DNA of 64,000 nucleotides, from the NCBI RefSeq assembly GCF_000239815.1, contig NZ_CAFK01000085.1, positions 34,674-98,673 on the forward strand, written 5' to 3'. Shown piece after piece: positions 53,472 through 62,433 of the stretch. The notes beneath the pieces were generated by a model. That model worked only from the letters and a program-made list of their open reading frames with translations, did not search any database and was not told the DNA's origin. The DNA comes from Bradyrhizobium sp. STM 3843. GTDB lineage: Bacteria; Pseudomonadota; Alphaproteobacteria; Rhizobiales; Xanthobacteraceae. Within the stretch, counting starts at the first letter, position 1, and the number at the start of each line of letters is the position of its first letter. Position numbers and translations under genes: made by a program.

Positions 53472-53704
53472 CCACCTTCCACAACGCGAACGGAGAGTCA
53501 GGTGGCGCCTATTAGGTCCCCTCGAACGACGACGGCAGCGCCAGGAAGCGCTGCGCGGCGTCGGGCTCACCGAGATGGCTGAAGGCCGCGACCGGCACAT
53601 AAGGCATCAAAGCTGCTGCTCGAGTGTAGACAAATAGTCCGCCGAAGCAAGACGCGGATGGAGCGATGTTTGGAATCGCATCCTCCTGCGCCGTGCCTGA
53701 TTTC

Positions 53705-54517
53705 CTACCGGGTAGGAGCGGCTTCGGAGTGTGCGACGTCGAGCCGGACCGCGACACCGCTGAGGTTCGGACTTGGTGACGGATAGAGCTTCATGACGAG
53801 CGGATCATGGCCTGGAACGATGTGATCCATATCAGCCGCGGCTGCCCGTAGCTTGTCGAAGCCCGCAAGCATGTCGCCGACATGAAAGGCAGTCGTGAAC
53901 GGACGCTCGCTGGTCATGTTCTCGTAGAAATGACTGACGTCGGAGGCGAGTACGACAAAGCCCCGGCGGGTCTTGACGCGGACGAATTGTAGACCGGCCG
54001 AATGCCCGCCGGCCGCATGGACCGTCAACCCGGGCGCAATCTCGGCGTCGCCATCATAGAACAAGACGCGGCGCGCATAGTTGAGGCGCACGATCCCACA
54101 GACATCATCGGCCTCGAAGGAATGCGACAGCCTCGGATACTGCATGTAGCGTCCGGTGGCATACGCCAGCTCGCGCTCCTGCAGATGAAATCGCGCATTC
54201 GGAAACCGGTCGAAATTGCCGGCGTGGTCGTAGTGTAGATGCGTGAGGATCACATCCCTGACGTCAGCTGCGTCGATGTCGAAGGCGCGAAGCGTTTCAA
54301 CCGGGCAGCGCAGGAACGTCCGCCTGCGCTGCTTGGCGATCGCAGCATTGAAACCGGTGTCGATAACGAAGACGCTTCCGCCTCCCCTTGCCAGCCATAT
54401 GAAATAGTCCATCGGCATCGGCCCGTCATGCGGGTCGCCACCGATGAAATGCTCGCTCCGCTGCGCTTCACGCGTTGCGTAACGAATGGCAAAGAGCTCG
54501 TAGTCCGGCTCGCTCAT
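53705..54517 (-). CDS. N-acyl-homoserine-lactone-lactonase-like metallo-hydrolase
   Basis: A 270-residue MBL-fold enzyme without signal peptide. THLHYDHAGNFDRFPNA (about 92-108; HxHxDH at 93-98) is the dinuclear zinc motif as in AHL lactonases, with GGHSAGLQFV, SDVSHFYENM and IVPGHDPLV completing the site. The N-terminal region (RYATREAQRSEHFIGGDPHDGPMPMDYFIWL) also resembles this family. It could open AHL lactones (quorum quenching), but its place in a catabolic cluster suggests a pathway lactone or ester. GGTGGAAG precedes the start, 28 bp after the decarboxylase-like stop. Confidence 0.83.
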   Translation of the reverse strand: MSEPDYELFAIRYATREAQRSEHFIGGDPHDGPMPMDYFIWLARGGGSVFVIDTGFNAAIAKQRRRTFLRCPVETLRAFDIDAADVRDVILTHLHYDHAGNFDRFPNARFHLQERELAYATGRYMQYPRLSHSFEADDVCGIVRLNYARRVLFYDGDAEIAPGLTVHAAGGHSAGLQFVRVKTRRGFVVLASDVSHFYENMTSERPFTTAFHVGDMLAGFDKLRAAAADMDHIVPGHDPLVMKLYPSPSPNLSGVAVRLDVAHSEAAPTR

Positions 54518-54545
54518 CGCTTCCACCAGCAAATGGGCGCGGTGT

Positions 54546-54932
54546 TCAGGAACCCGCGTCGACTTCGTTGAAAGCCTCGCGGGCATTCCGGAATGCGTCG
54601 ATGCCGGCGGGAACACCGCAATAGACGGCGACCTGAAGCAGGATCTCCTTGATCTCCTCCTTGGTCAGCCCGTTTTTCAAGGCGCCCTTGACGTGCAGTT
54701 TCAGTTCGTGCGGCCGGTTCAGCGCCCCAAGCATCGCCAGATTGACGATCGAGCGCGTACGCCGGTCGACGCCGGGCCGCGTCCACAACGCGCCCCAGCA
54801 GAACTCCGTCGACCATTCCGCCATGGTGCGCGTGAACTCGTCGGCGCCGGCGATTGACTTGTTGACGTAGTCCTCGCCGAGCACTTCCTTGCGGACTTGG
54901 AGGCCCTTTTCGAACAGTTCGGTCTTGCTCAT
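54546..54932 (-). CDS. Carboxymuconolactone decarboxylase family protein
   Basis: A 128-residue all-helical protein of the CMD/AhpD-like family, closest in length and pattern to PcaC (4-carboxymuconolactone decarboxylase): FCWGALWTRPGVDRRTRSIVNLAML, ELKLHVKGALKNGLTKEEIKE and YCGVPAGIDAFRNA. There is no CxxC motif, so it is not a peroxidase-type AhpD. No other protocatechuate genes are present. Here it probably decarboxylates or isomerises a related lactone or oxo-acid. The start at 54932 follows GGAAAGGA. It is between the MmgE/PrpD and metallo-hydrolase genes, likely one operon. Confidence 0.87.
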   Translation of the reverse strand: MSKTELFEKGLQVRKEVLGEDYVNKSIAGADEFTRTMAEWSTEFCWGALWTRPGVDRRTRSIVNLAMLGALNRPHELKLHVKGALKNGLTKEEIKEILLQVAVYCGVPAGIDAFRNAREAFNEVDAGS

Positions 54933-54960
54933 GGTTGTCCTTTCCGGTCTCAAGATGTGT

Positions 54961-56373
54961 TTAGGAGCGAGTGAAATCGTCTGGCGGCGTTGGTCGCAGC
55001 GACTGCATGAGCTCGGCCGCGTTATCCGAGGCATCGAGCCGCCAGACCGCTTCGATGACGCGGTCTGCGTCCCAATCGCTCCGGCCGGTCCGCACACATT
55101 CACGCAGCTTCTGTTCGATGTCGCGATCTGCGAGCGGCGCCGCAGGGCTGCCGCGGGGCGAGATCACGGTTTCGGTGAAGATCTCACCGGATGACAGACT
55201 CAAGCTGACTCGCGCGGCGCCGTCCGGCAAGCCGGGGTCGAGCTCCGCCTTCACCTCGCTCCGAAATTGAGCGATATCAGGCCGGACCACGGTGTCGTGC
55301 GTAAATTCGGCAACGCCCGCCGCACCCAGCAAGAGCCCGCAAGCCGCGCAGTGATGGATGCTGACGCGCGCTTCGCGCTCGTTGTTGACGGCGCGATCGC
55401 CCCGCGCGAGCAGCAATGCCGAGCCCTGCACGGTCACCTCCTCGATCTCGGCGAGCCTTCGGCCGATCCGTTCGCGCAAGAGGAGGCATGCATCGATGAC
55501 CGAATGGAACACGATGCCAGCCGGATAAGGCTTGTAGGTGTTCTTCGCGATCTCCCAGGTCTTGCCGAGGCCGTCGAGCAGGCGTGCAAGATCAGGCTCG
55601 TCGCCCATGGTGCGCGCCCAGCCGAGCGGGCCCTCGATAGCGCGAGGGGCGGCCTCATAGCCCTGCTGCGCGAGCAAGGCGGCGAACAATCCGTTACGAG
55701 CCGCATTGCCTACGCTGACATTCTTGGCGGCACTCGGCAGGTTCTCGACGTTGCCCGCCGACTGGCTCGCCGCGATTCCGATGGTGTTTGCGATGCCTTC
55801 CGCGGGCAAGCCCAATAGTTTCGCGCACGCCGCCGCCGCACCGAAAATCCCGCAAGTCGACGTGATGTGCCAGCCGCGGGCATAGTGATGCGGCGAGACG
55901 GCGTTGCCGATGCGACACGTGACCTCGCCACCGAGGATGAACGCGGTCAGCACGTCGCGGCCCGACAACCCGCGCGTCTCCGCCAGGGCCAGCACGGGAG
56001 CAGCGACCGGCGCCGCGGGATGAATGATCGTCTCGGGATGGGTGTCGTCGAAATCGAGAAGATTTGCCGCGACGGCATTGAGAAAGGACGCGCACAAGGC
56101 GTCGAGCCGCTCCGAACGGCCGATCACCGTCGCGGTCGCGGCTCCGCTGAACGGCGACAAGGTCCGCATCGCAGCCGTGACCACCGGATCTCGCGCGGAG
56201 CCGAGCGTGGTCGCGAAAAAATTGAGAATCGATCGCCGCGCCTGGTGGGCTTGTGCCTCCACTTCCGCCCATGACGAAGCAGCGACGAAATCGGCGAGCG
56301 TCGTGCTCACGCTTGGAATCTGGTCTTGCGGCACGCGGGGCGTCTTCCTCGTTTTCCCGGACCTTATGCCCAT
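54961..56373 (-). CDS. MmgE/PrpD family protein (first of two)
   Basis: A protein of about 470 residues of the MmgE/PrpD family, whose known members are 2-methylcitrate dehydratase, cis-aconitate decarboxylase and related enzymes. Visible motifs: LLDFDDTHPETIIHPAAPVAAPVLALAE (active-site region), RIGNAVSPHHYARGWHITSTCGIFGAAAA and KTWEIAKNTYKPYPAGIVFHSVIDA (by position about 105-132, 155-184, 268-293). ATG 56373 has a poor ribosome site; a GTG further in (encoding MPQDQIPSV), behind AGGAAG, is a good alternative. It leads a minus-strand operon with the decarboxylase-like and metallo-hydrolase genes. No prp genes are present, so 2-methylcitrate is not implied. Confidence 0.85.
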   Translation of the reverse strand: MGIRSGKTRKTPRVPQDQIPSVSTTLADFVAASSWAEVEAQAHQARRSILNFFATTLGSARDPVVTAAMRTLSPFSGAATATVIGRSERLDALCASFLNAVAANLLDFDDTHPETIIHPAAPVAAPVLALAETRGLSGRDVLTAFILGGEVTCRIGNAVSPHHYARGWHITSTCGIFGAAAACAKLLGLPAEGIANTIGIAASQSAGNVENLPSAAKNVSVGNAARNGLFAALLAQQGYEAAPRAIEGPLGWARTMGDEPDLARLLDGLGKTWEIAKNTYKPYPAGIVFHSVIDACLLLRERIGRRLAEIEEVTVQGSALLLARGDRAVNNEREARVSIHHCAACGLLLGAAGVAEFTHDTVVRPDIAQFRSEVKAELDPGLPDGAARVSLSLSSGEIFTETVISPRGSPAAPLADRDIEQKLRECVRTGRSDWDADRVIEAVWRLDASDNAAELMQSLRPTPPDDFTRS

Positions 56374-56405
56374 CTGCGGCAAACTGTCGACCCTAAATGT
56401 TATGC

Positions 56406-56424
56406 TTGACAGTTTGTCTGACAA
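56406..56424. promoter_or_regulatory. Promoter/operator with GntR-like palindrome
   Basis: TTGACA (56406-56411), a good -35 hexamer for the plus strand, is overlapped on its 3' side by TTGTC-T-GACAA (56414-56424), a perfect palindrome of the kind bound by GntR/FadR-type regulators. AACAAT lies about 17 bp after the -35. The site is between the divergent MmgE/PrpD operon and the dehydrogenase gene. Confidence 0.6.
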
Positions 56425-56563
56425 TCATAACAATCCGGCCCGCTGGCGCAGTGAGCCCCTGACCGCAACGACGGCGGCCGACGGGATCAGCCGGCAAGAT
56501 ATGATCAACGAACAAGAGAAGAAGCCGCGCCCGATCACGGGATCGCGCGACAGGGAGTGAACG

Positions 56564-57457
56564 ATGGCGGGAGAGACGCTCGGCTTTGTCGGCACGGGCC
56601 GCATGGGCGGTCCCATGGCGGGGCGATTGATGGATGCGGGCTATCCGCTCGTCGTGTACGACACGCAGAGCGAAGCGACCCAGCCGCTGGTCAAGCGCGG
56701 TGCGCTGCTCGGCACCTCGCCGGCGGATGTCGCTTCCCGCGCAGACATCGTGCTCGCAAGCCTGCCAACACCTGACATCGTCAAGGCGGTCACGCTCGGA
56801 AAGGACGGCATCAGCAGCGGCACCCGCGCGAAGATTGTGATCGATTTGTCGACCTCGGGTCCCGGCGCCGCGAAACTGGTTGCGGAAGGCCTGAAGGCCA
56901 AGGGGATGACACTGGTCGATGCGCCCGTGAGCGGCGGCATCAAGGGCGCGGTCAACGGCACGCTGGCCGTGATGGTGTCCTGCCCGCAATCAACCTACGA
57001 CACCGTGCAGCCGATCCTGAAGAATTTCGGCAAGCTGTTCTACACCGGCGACAAGCCGGGCGTGGCACAGACTGCCAAGCTCGCCAACAACCTGATGGCA
57101 GCCGCAGCGCTGGTGATCACCTCGGAAGCTGTCGCGATGGGAGTCAAGGGTGGCGTCAACGCGAAGGTGCTGATCGACATCATCAACGCCAGCAGCGGCC
57201 GCAACAGCGCTTCCGAAGACAAATTTCCACGCTCGGTGCTGCCCGGCACGTTCGATTTCGGTTTCACGACCGGCTTATCCTACAAGGATGTCCGCCTGTG
57301 CGTGGACGAGGCCGAGGCCATGGGCGTGCCGATGGTCTGCGGCGCAGTCGTGCGGCAGATGCTCGCGATCACCAACGCCAAATACGGCCCTTCATCCGAC
57401 TTCACCTCGATTGCCAAGGTGCTCGAGGAATGGGCCGGGGTCGAGATGCGCGGCTAA
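56564..57457 (+). CDS. 3-hydroxyisobutyrate dehydrogenase-family NAD(P)-dependent oxidoreductase
   Basis: A 297-residue beta-hydroxyacid dehydrogenase. GFVGTGRMGGPMAGRLMDAG (7-26) is the dinucleotide-binding loop, VDAPVSGGIKGAVNGTLAVM (118-137) the substrate motif, and AKLANNLMAAAALVITSEA has the catalytic Lys at about 172. It oxidises a 3-hydroxy acid, or reduces the matching oxo-acid. GGGAG precedes the start. It is first in a plus-strand series with the second MmgE/PrpD gene and the ABC importer, divergent from the first MmgE/PrpD operon. Confidence 0.9.
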   Translation: MAGETLGFVGTGRMGGPMAGRLMDAGYPLVVYDTQSEATQPLVKRGALLGTSPADVASRADIVLASLPTPDIVKAVTLGKDGISSGTRAKIVIDLSTSGPGAAKLVAEGLKAKGMTLVDAPVSGGIKGAVNGTLAVMVSCPQSTYDTVQPILKNFGKLFYTGDKPGVAQTAKLANNLMAAAALVITSEAVAMGVKGGVNAKVLIDIINASSGRNSASEDKFPRSVLPGTFDFGFTTGLSYKDVRLCVDEAEAMGVPMVCGAVVRQMLAITNAKYGPSSDFTSIAKVLEEWAGVEMRG

Positions 57458-57487
57458 GCGCGCCAGCCTTTGGGAGAGAGACTCGCG

Positions 57488-58882
57488 ATGACGATCGGCG
57501 CGACCGGCTCCGGCAAGGTATCGCTTGCGCGCCAGATGGCGCGGAGCGCACTTGCCGTCGACTTCGGAGATTTCGGCCCTGACGTCATCACCAAAGCAAA
57601 GCTTTGCCTACTGGACTTCTTGTCGTGTGCCTTCGAGGCAGGCCATCACCCCTGGAGCCGCCAGGCCATCGCAATTGCGCAGGCTGGCGGCGATGCAACC
57701 ATCATTGGAACCTCGCAACTCTCCTCACCGGCCGACGCCGCCTTCGCCAATGCGGTCATGGGACACGGTCTCGTGCGCGAAGACATGCATGCGGCCAGCA
57801 TCGCGCACCACGGCGTCGTGATCTGGCCGACCCTGCTCGCGCTCTCGGAGCAGACGCCGCTGCACGGCACGAAACTGCTGGCTGCCGCCATCATCGGCTA
57901 CGAGACCGGTGCGCGGATCGGCCGCGCGCTCCTGACCTCCGACCTCGCGCGCCTCTACCGCCCGACCGGCCTCGTGGCGCCGCCAGGCGCGGCGCTTGCG
58001 GGAAGCTTTGCGCTCGATCTGTCCGAGGACGCCGCAACGAGCGCCATCGCGATCGCAGCCAATACCTCCAGCGGACTGAACGAGTGGCCGCATGCGGGCG
58101 GCTCCGACATGTATTTTCACCCGGGCTTTGCGGCGAGCAACGCGATCAAGGCGGTCGGGCTCGCTGCGGCCGGCGCCTTCGGCTCGGAAACGATCCTGGA
58201 GGGTGAAGCCGGCCTGTTCGCAGCCTTCCGGCGCCAGCCCGCGCCCGACAGCATTACGCTGTTTCCGGACGGCCAGAGCGAGATCATGGCCGTCTACAAC
58301 AAGCCGGTCCCGGCCTGCAATTTCGCGCAGACCGCGGCGCAGGCGGCGCTCCGTGTCTCGCACGAGATCGCGGACGCCGACGAGATCGACCGCGTCGTCA
58401 TTCGCGCCCCCGACGCTGCCGTTTGCTATCCCGGCTGCGATTCGATGGGGCCCTATCGCAACGCGCTCCAGGCCAAGATGAGCATTCCGTTCAGCGTCGC
58501 TGCGACGTTGGCGCGGGGCGAGATCGAAGAAGAGAACTACGCGGAGCTCGACGGTTCCGACATCATCCGCCTCGTCTCAGTCACCGACCTCAGGGCAGAT
58601 CCCGGCTTCACCGCCGCCTTCCCGGGCAAGCAAGGCGCTGACGTGACCGTGCATTTGCGGGACGGCCGGACCATCAGGCACGCCCTGCCCGATGTCATCG
58701 CCGCAACGCCTTCAGATATTCGCGCGCGTTTTCGCGCTGCCGCCAGCCGCGTCCTCGGCGACGACCGCGCGCGCCGGCTCGAACAGCTGATCGAGGATTG
58801 CGAACGGCTCGGCGATGTCAGCGTCATCGCAGCACAGTGTCGTCTGGACGCGCCGGAACGGGCCTTGCGATCGGCATCATAA
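57488..58882 (+). CDS. MmgE/PrpD family protein (second of two)
   Basis: A 464-residue second MmgE/PrpD protein, not closely similar to the one at 54961. Landmarks: FGPDVITKAKLCLLDFLSCAF, VMGHGLVREDMHAASIAHHGVVIWPTLLALSE (in place of the DFDDTH region), and AVYNKPVPACNFAQTAAQAAL (by position about 24-44, 90-121, 275-295). The changed active-site region (REDMH for DFDDTH) points to a different substrate from the first copy. GGGAGAGA precedes ATG 57488, 31 bp after the dehydrogenase stop. Confidence 0.85.
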   Translation: MTIGATGSGKVSLARQMARSALAVDFGDFGPDVITKAKLCLLDFLSCAFEAGHHPWSRQAIAIAQAGGDATIIGTSQLSSPADAAFANAVMGHGLVREDMHAASIAHHGVVIWPTLLALSEQTPLHGTKLLAAAIIGYETGARIGRALLTSDLARLYRPTGLVAPPGAALAGSFALDLSEDAATSAIAIAANTSSGLNEWPHAGGSDMYFHPGFAASNAIKAVGLAAAGAFGSETILEGEAGLFAAFRRQPAPDSITLFPDGQSEIMAVYNKPVPACNFAQTAAQAALRVSHEIADADEIDRVVIRAPDAAVCYPGCDSMGPYRNALQAKMSIPFSVAATLARGEIEEENYAELDGSDIIRLVSVTDLRADPGFTAAFPGKQGADVTVHLRDGRTIRHALPDVIAATPSDIRARFRAAASRVLGDDRARRLEQLIEDCERLGDVSVIAAQCRLDAPERALRSAS

Positions 58883-58994
58883 GAAATGCCAGGGACTACG
58901 GGGGAAACATGGTCGACCGGGAGACCAGCCGGGCATCGTCAGTAGTGAACGATCGCTGGCAAGCCAGCACGACCGTTGCGCGGAGGCGGGGCTG

Positions 58995-59930
58995 ATGGAA
59001 GGATTTCTGCAAGCGCTCGCCGCGGGCCTGCTGATCGGAGCCGTCTACGGCCTGATGTGCGTCGGGCTGGGCCTCATCTTCGGCGTCATGCGGGTCATCA
59101 ACTTCGCCCATGGCGATTTCATGATGCTCGGCATGTATGTCGCCTTCTATCTCTTCACCGCCGCCGGCGTCCAGGCGTTGTTCGGCAATACGGTCGGCCC
59201 GTTCGTCGCCATTCTCCTGGCCGGACCAGTGCTCGCCGTGTTCGGCTATGTCGTCCATCTGGCGCTGATCTCACACGTTTCTGGCACGCGTACCGCCTCG
59301 CTCGAGGGCGAAGGTCACTACGCCCAGCTCATCCTTACGCTCGGCATCGCGCTGATCCTGCAGAACGGCGGCCTGATCGTCTTCGGCTCGGTGCTGGCCT
59401 CGATCCGCACGCCGCTGTCAAGTTCGGCGTGGGAGCTCGGTCCCTTCTTCGACATGAGCATCTTCCTCAACAAGGCGCGCAGCATCGATGCGATCGTCTC
59501 GCTGGCGATCATGATTCTGCTTTCGCTGCTGATTACGCGCACGCGGATCGGAAAATCGCTGCGCGCAGCCGCGGACAATCCGACCGCCGCGACCTATATG
59601 GGGATCGACGTCGACCGCGCGCACCGCACCGCCTTCGCACTCGGCTCCGGCATCACTGCAATTGCCGGCGGCCTGCTTGCCACCAATTATCCGTTCCATC
59701 CCTTCGTCGGCCTTGAATACGTTATCGTCATGTACGCGGGCGTCGTGCTTGGCGGCATGGGCAGCATCATCGGCGCCTTCTGGGGCGGCATGACGATCGG
59801 GCTCGTGCAGCAGATGTCGACGCTGATCCTGCCGACGCAATTGCAGAACGCCGCGATCTTCGCGGTCTTCCTCCTCATCATCTTCTTCCGCCCGCAAGGC
59901 TTCTTCGGGCGCATGGTCGAGAGGACATGA
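58995..59930 (+). CDS. livH: Branched-chain-type ABC transporter permease (LivH-like)
   Basis: A 311-residue permease of the LivH group. GAVYGLMCVGLGLIFGVMRVINFAHGDFMMLGMY (about 15-48) is diagnostic. Seven to eight membrane segments are predicted, with the cytoplasmic loop LRAAADNPTAATYMGIDVDRAH (about 196-217) contacting the ATPase. GGAGGCGGGG precedes the start. The stop overlaps the next gene (ATGA). Members of this family import amino acids, urea, amides or aromatic and dicarboxylic acids, and here the likely cargo is the substrate of the neighbouring enzymes. Confidence 0.92.
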   Translation: MEGFLQALAAGLLIGAVYGLMCVGLGLIFGVMRVINFAHGDFMMLGMYVAFYLFTAAGVQALFGNTVGPFVAILLAGPVLAVFGYVVHLALISHVSGTRTASLEGEGHYAQLILTLGIALILQNGGLIVFGSVLASIRTPLSSSAWELGPFFDMSIFLNKARSIDAIVSLAIMILLSLLITRTRIGKSLRAAADNPTAATYMGIDVDRAHRTAFALGSGITAIAGGLLATNYPFHPFVGLEYVIVMYAGVVLGGMGSIIGAFWGGMTIGLVQQMSTLILPTQLQNAAIFAVFLLIIFFRPQGFFGRMVERT

Positions 59931-61705
59931 CCATGCTCCGGATGCGTTCCTTTCTTCCGCCCCTCCTCTTCACCCTCGCCTATGCGGGGATCTCGCTCAG
60001 CGTCACCAACTCCTACTACCAGCTCATTCTGACGCTGGTGCCGGTGTGGGCGGTGTTCGGTCTGTCCTGGAATTTGCTCAGCGGCTACACCGGACTGATC
60101 TCGTTCGGCCACGCCGCCTTCTTCGGGATTGGCGCATACGCGACCGCGCTCGGCCAGATCTATTTCAACATCTCTCCCTGGCTGCTGATCCCGGTCGCCG
60201 CCATGCTCGGCGGCATCGCCGGGCTGCTGATCGGGTTTCCGACCTTCCGCCTGCAGGGCCACTATTTTGCCCTGGCGATGCTCGCCTATCCGCTCGCCAT
60301 TCTCTATGTGTTCGAGTGGCTCGGCTTCCAGGAGGTGACGCTTCCGATCAAGCGCGACGCGCCGATCGCCTATATGCAATTCGCCGATCCCCGCCTCTAC
60401 ACGCTGCTGGGGCTTGCCATCATGCTTGCCACCATCGTGCTAACGCAGGTGATTGAGCGCTCCCGATTTGGCATGGCGCTGCTCGCGATCAAGCAGAACG
60501 AAGCTGCGGCTGAAGCAGCCGGCATCAACACGCTGGCCTGGAAGCTGCGCGCGATCACGCTCAGCGGCGCGATCGCTGCCGCGATCGGCGGATTCTACGC
60601 GCAAGTGCTGCTGGTCGTGACCCCGCAATCGGTGTTCGGCATGCTGGTGTCCGCACAGGCGCTGACGGTCGCGATGTTCGGCGGCGTCGGCACGGTCTGG
60701 GGTCCGGTCATCGGCTCGGTGATCCTGATCCCGCTTGCCGAAATCCTGCACGCCGAGGCCGGCGCGCGCTTCCCCGGCATCCAGGGCGTGATCTTTGGCT
60801 TCGCCATTGTCTGCGTCATCCTGTTGGCGCCGGAAGGGCTGTTCTGGAAACTGCGCGATCTCGTGCGCAAGCGGATCGCCCCCAACGCGGCTGCCGCCAA
60901 TGTCCCGGAAGCATCGGCCGCCAACGTCACGGCACTGAAGCCCGCCGGGCGGCAGCGCGCGGCGACCGGCGAAGTCGTGCTCGAAGTTCGCAGGCTCTCG
61001 CGCTCCTTCGGCGGCCTGAAGGCCGTGCAGGATGTCAGTTTCAAGCTGCACAGGAATGAGATCCTCGGCATCATCGGCCCGAACGGTGCCGGCAAGACGA
61101 CGCTGTTCAATCTTCTCAACGGCTTCCTGAAGCCAAGCCAGGGCGAGGTGCTGATCGACGGCCGCAACATGTCCGGCCAGCGACCCCACACGATCTGCGA
61201 GGCCGGTATCGGCCGAACCTTCCAGGTGATGCGGCCGTTCCTACGGATGTCGATCCTCGACAACGTCGTGATCGGCGCCTATGTGCGCGCGCGCTCCGAC
61301 GAGGAAGCCCGCCAGCTTGCCGCGGATGCGGTCGCCCGTGTCGGGCTTTCCGCCGTTGCCGATCGTGTTGCCGGCGAGCTGTCGACCAAGGAACTGCGAC
61401 TGATGGAGCTCGCCCGGGCGATCGCCGGCAAGCCGCGCATCCTGCTGCTTGACGAGACGCTCGCGGGCCTCGGCCATGGCGAGGCGGACGAGCTCGTCGC
61501 CGTGATCCAGCAGCTTGCACGCGACGGCATGACCATCGCCATCATCGAGCACACCATGCAGGCGATGGTCCGCCTTGTCGACAGCTTCCTCGTGCTCGAC
61601 CACGGCGCCGTGATCACCGAGGGCCTCCCGGAGGTGGTGACGCGCGATAGCCGCGTGATCGAGGCCTATCTCGGCAAGAAGTGGGTGGGCCATGCTGCGA
61701 ATTGA
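59927..61705 (+). CDS. Fused LivM-like permease and LivG-like ATPase
   Basis: A 592-residue fusion. Residues about 1-315 form a LivM permease (GLSWNLLSGYTGLISFGHAAFFGIGAYATAL at about 44-74; AIKQNEAAAEAAGINTLAWK loop). A linker of about 30 residues rich in Ala/Asn joins a LivG ATPase from about 345: P-loop GPNGAGKTTLFNLL at about 384, VMRPFLRMSILDNVVIGA, a deviant signature LSTKELRLMELARAIA in place of LSGGQ, and LLLDETLAGLGHGE. The ATPase H-loop is IIEHTMQAM. Fusion ensures equal amounts of the two subunits. Overlaps with both neighbours show tight coupling. Confidence 0.93.
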   Translation: MTMLRMRSFLPPLLFTLAYAGISLSVTNSYYQLILTLVPVWAVFGLSWNLLSGYTGLISFGHAAFFGIGAYATALGQIYFNISPWLLIPVAAMLGGIAGLLIGFPTFRLQGHYFALAMLAYPLAILYVFEWLGFQEVTLPIKRDAPIAYMQFADPRLYTLLGLAIMLATIVLTQVIERSRFGMALLAIKQNEAAAEAAGINTLAWKLRAITLSGAIAAAIGGFYAQVLLVVTPQSVFGMLVSAQALTVAMFGGVGTVWGPVIGSVILIPLAEILHAEAGARFPGIQGVIFGFAIVCVILLAPEGLFWKLRDLVRKRIAPNAAAANVPEASAANVTALKPAGRQRAATGEVVLEVRRLSRSFGGLKAVQDVSFKLHRNEILGIIGPNGAGKTTLFNLLNGFLKPSQGEVLIDGRNMSGQRPHTICEAGIGRTFQVMRPFLRMSILDNVVIGAYVRARSDEEARQLAADAVARVGLSAVADRVAGELSTKELRLMELARAIAGKPRILLLDETLAGLGHGEADELVAVIQQLARDGMTIAIIEHTMQAMVRLVDSFLVLDHGAVITEGLPEVVTRDSRVIEAYLGKKWVGHAAN

Positions 61706-62399
61706 GGGATTGAGCGCAGGATATTCGGCCAAACCCGTCCTGAACGACGTCTCGATCAATGTCGGCACCGGCCAGTTCGTTGCGATCGTCGGCCCCAACG
61801 GCGCCGGCAAGACCACCCTGTTCAAGACGATCTCCGGCATCGTGAAGCCGAGCGGAGGAGCGATCTCGTTCAATGGCGTCGATTTGCTCGCCGTCCCGCC
61901 GCCACAGCGCGCCCATCTCGGCATCGCTCATGTCCCCGAGGGCCGGCAGGTCTTCCCGTCACTGACCGTGATGGAGAACCTGGAAATGGGGGCAATGACC
62001 GAAAGCGGCCGCCGCGACTGGCAGGCCAATATCGAGCGCATCTTCGAGTGGCTGCCGGTGCTGAAGGAGCGCCGCAATCAATTCGCTGGCACGATGTCCG
62101 GCGGCCAGCAGCAGATGCTCGCGATTGGCCGCGGCCTCGCCTCCTCGCCAAAGCTGCTGATGCTGGACGAGCCCTCGATGGGGCTCGCGCCGTCGACCGC
62201 AGACTTCATCTTCGAGCGGCTGATCGAGATCCGGCGCCAGTCCGGGCTGACCATGCTGCTGGTCGAGCAGCGCGTCGCGGAAGCGCTGGAATCCGCCGAT
62301 CACGGCTACGTCCTCGAAGCCGGACATGTCGTTCTCGAAGGCACCAACGACACGCTGCGCGCCGACGATCGCGTGCGAAAAGCCTATCTCGGCATGTGA
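61692..62399 (+). CDS. livF: Branched-chain-type ABC transporter ATP-binding protein (LivF-like)
   Basis: A 235-residue ATPase of LivF type. GPNGAGKTTLFKTI P-loop (about 34-41), IAHVPEGRQVFPSLTVMENL (the LivF PEGRxxFP motif), MSGGQQQMLAIGRGLASSPKLLMLDEPSMGLAP signature and Walker B, and LLVEQRVAEAL H-loop region with Gln-Arg in the usual place of His-Asp. It overlaps the fused gene by 14 bp. Confidence 0.93.
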   Translation: MLRIEGLSAGYSAKPVLNDVSINVGTGQFVAIVGPNGAGKTTLFKTISGIVKPSGGAISFNGVDLLAVPPPQRAHLGIAHVPEGRQVFPSLTVMENLEMGAMTESGRRDWQANIERIFEWLPVLKERRNQFAGTMSGGQQQMLAIGRGLASSPKLLMLDEPSMGLAPSTADFIFERLIEIRRQSGLTMLLVEQRVAEALESADHGYVLEAGHVVLEGTNDTLRADDRVRKAYLGM

Positions 62400-62433
62400 C
62401 GAACAGAAAAACAAAGACCAGGGAGAAAACAAA

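Noticed and set aside
53512..53757. Minus-strand frame of about 80 codons beside the AHL-lactonase-like gene
   Set aside because: It overlaps the real gene in another frame and has no ribosome site. A short stretch (YVPVAAFSHLGEPDAAQRFL) looks protein-like and could be a remnant, but I could not tie it to a family.
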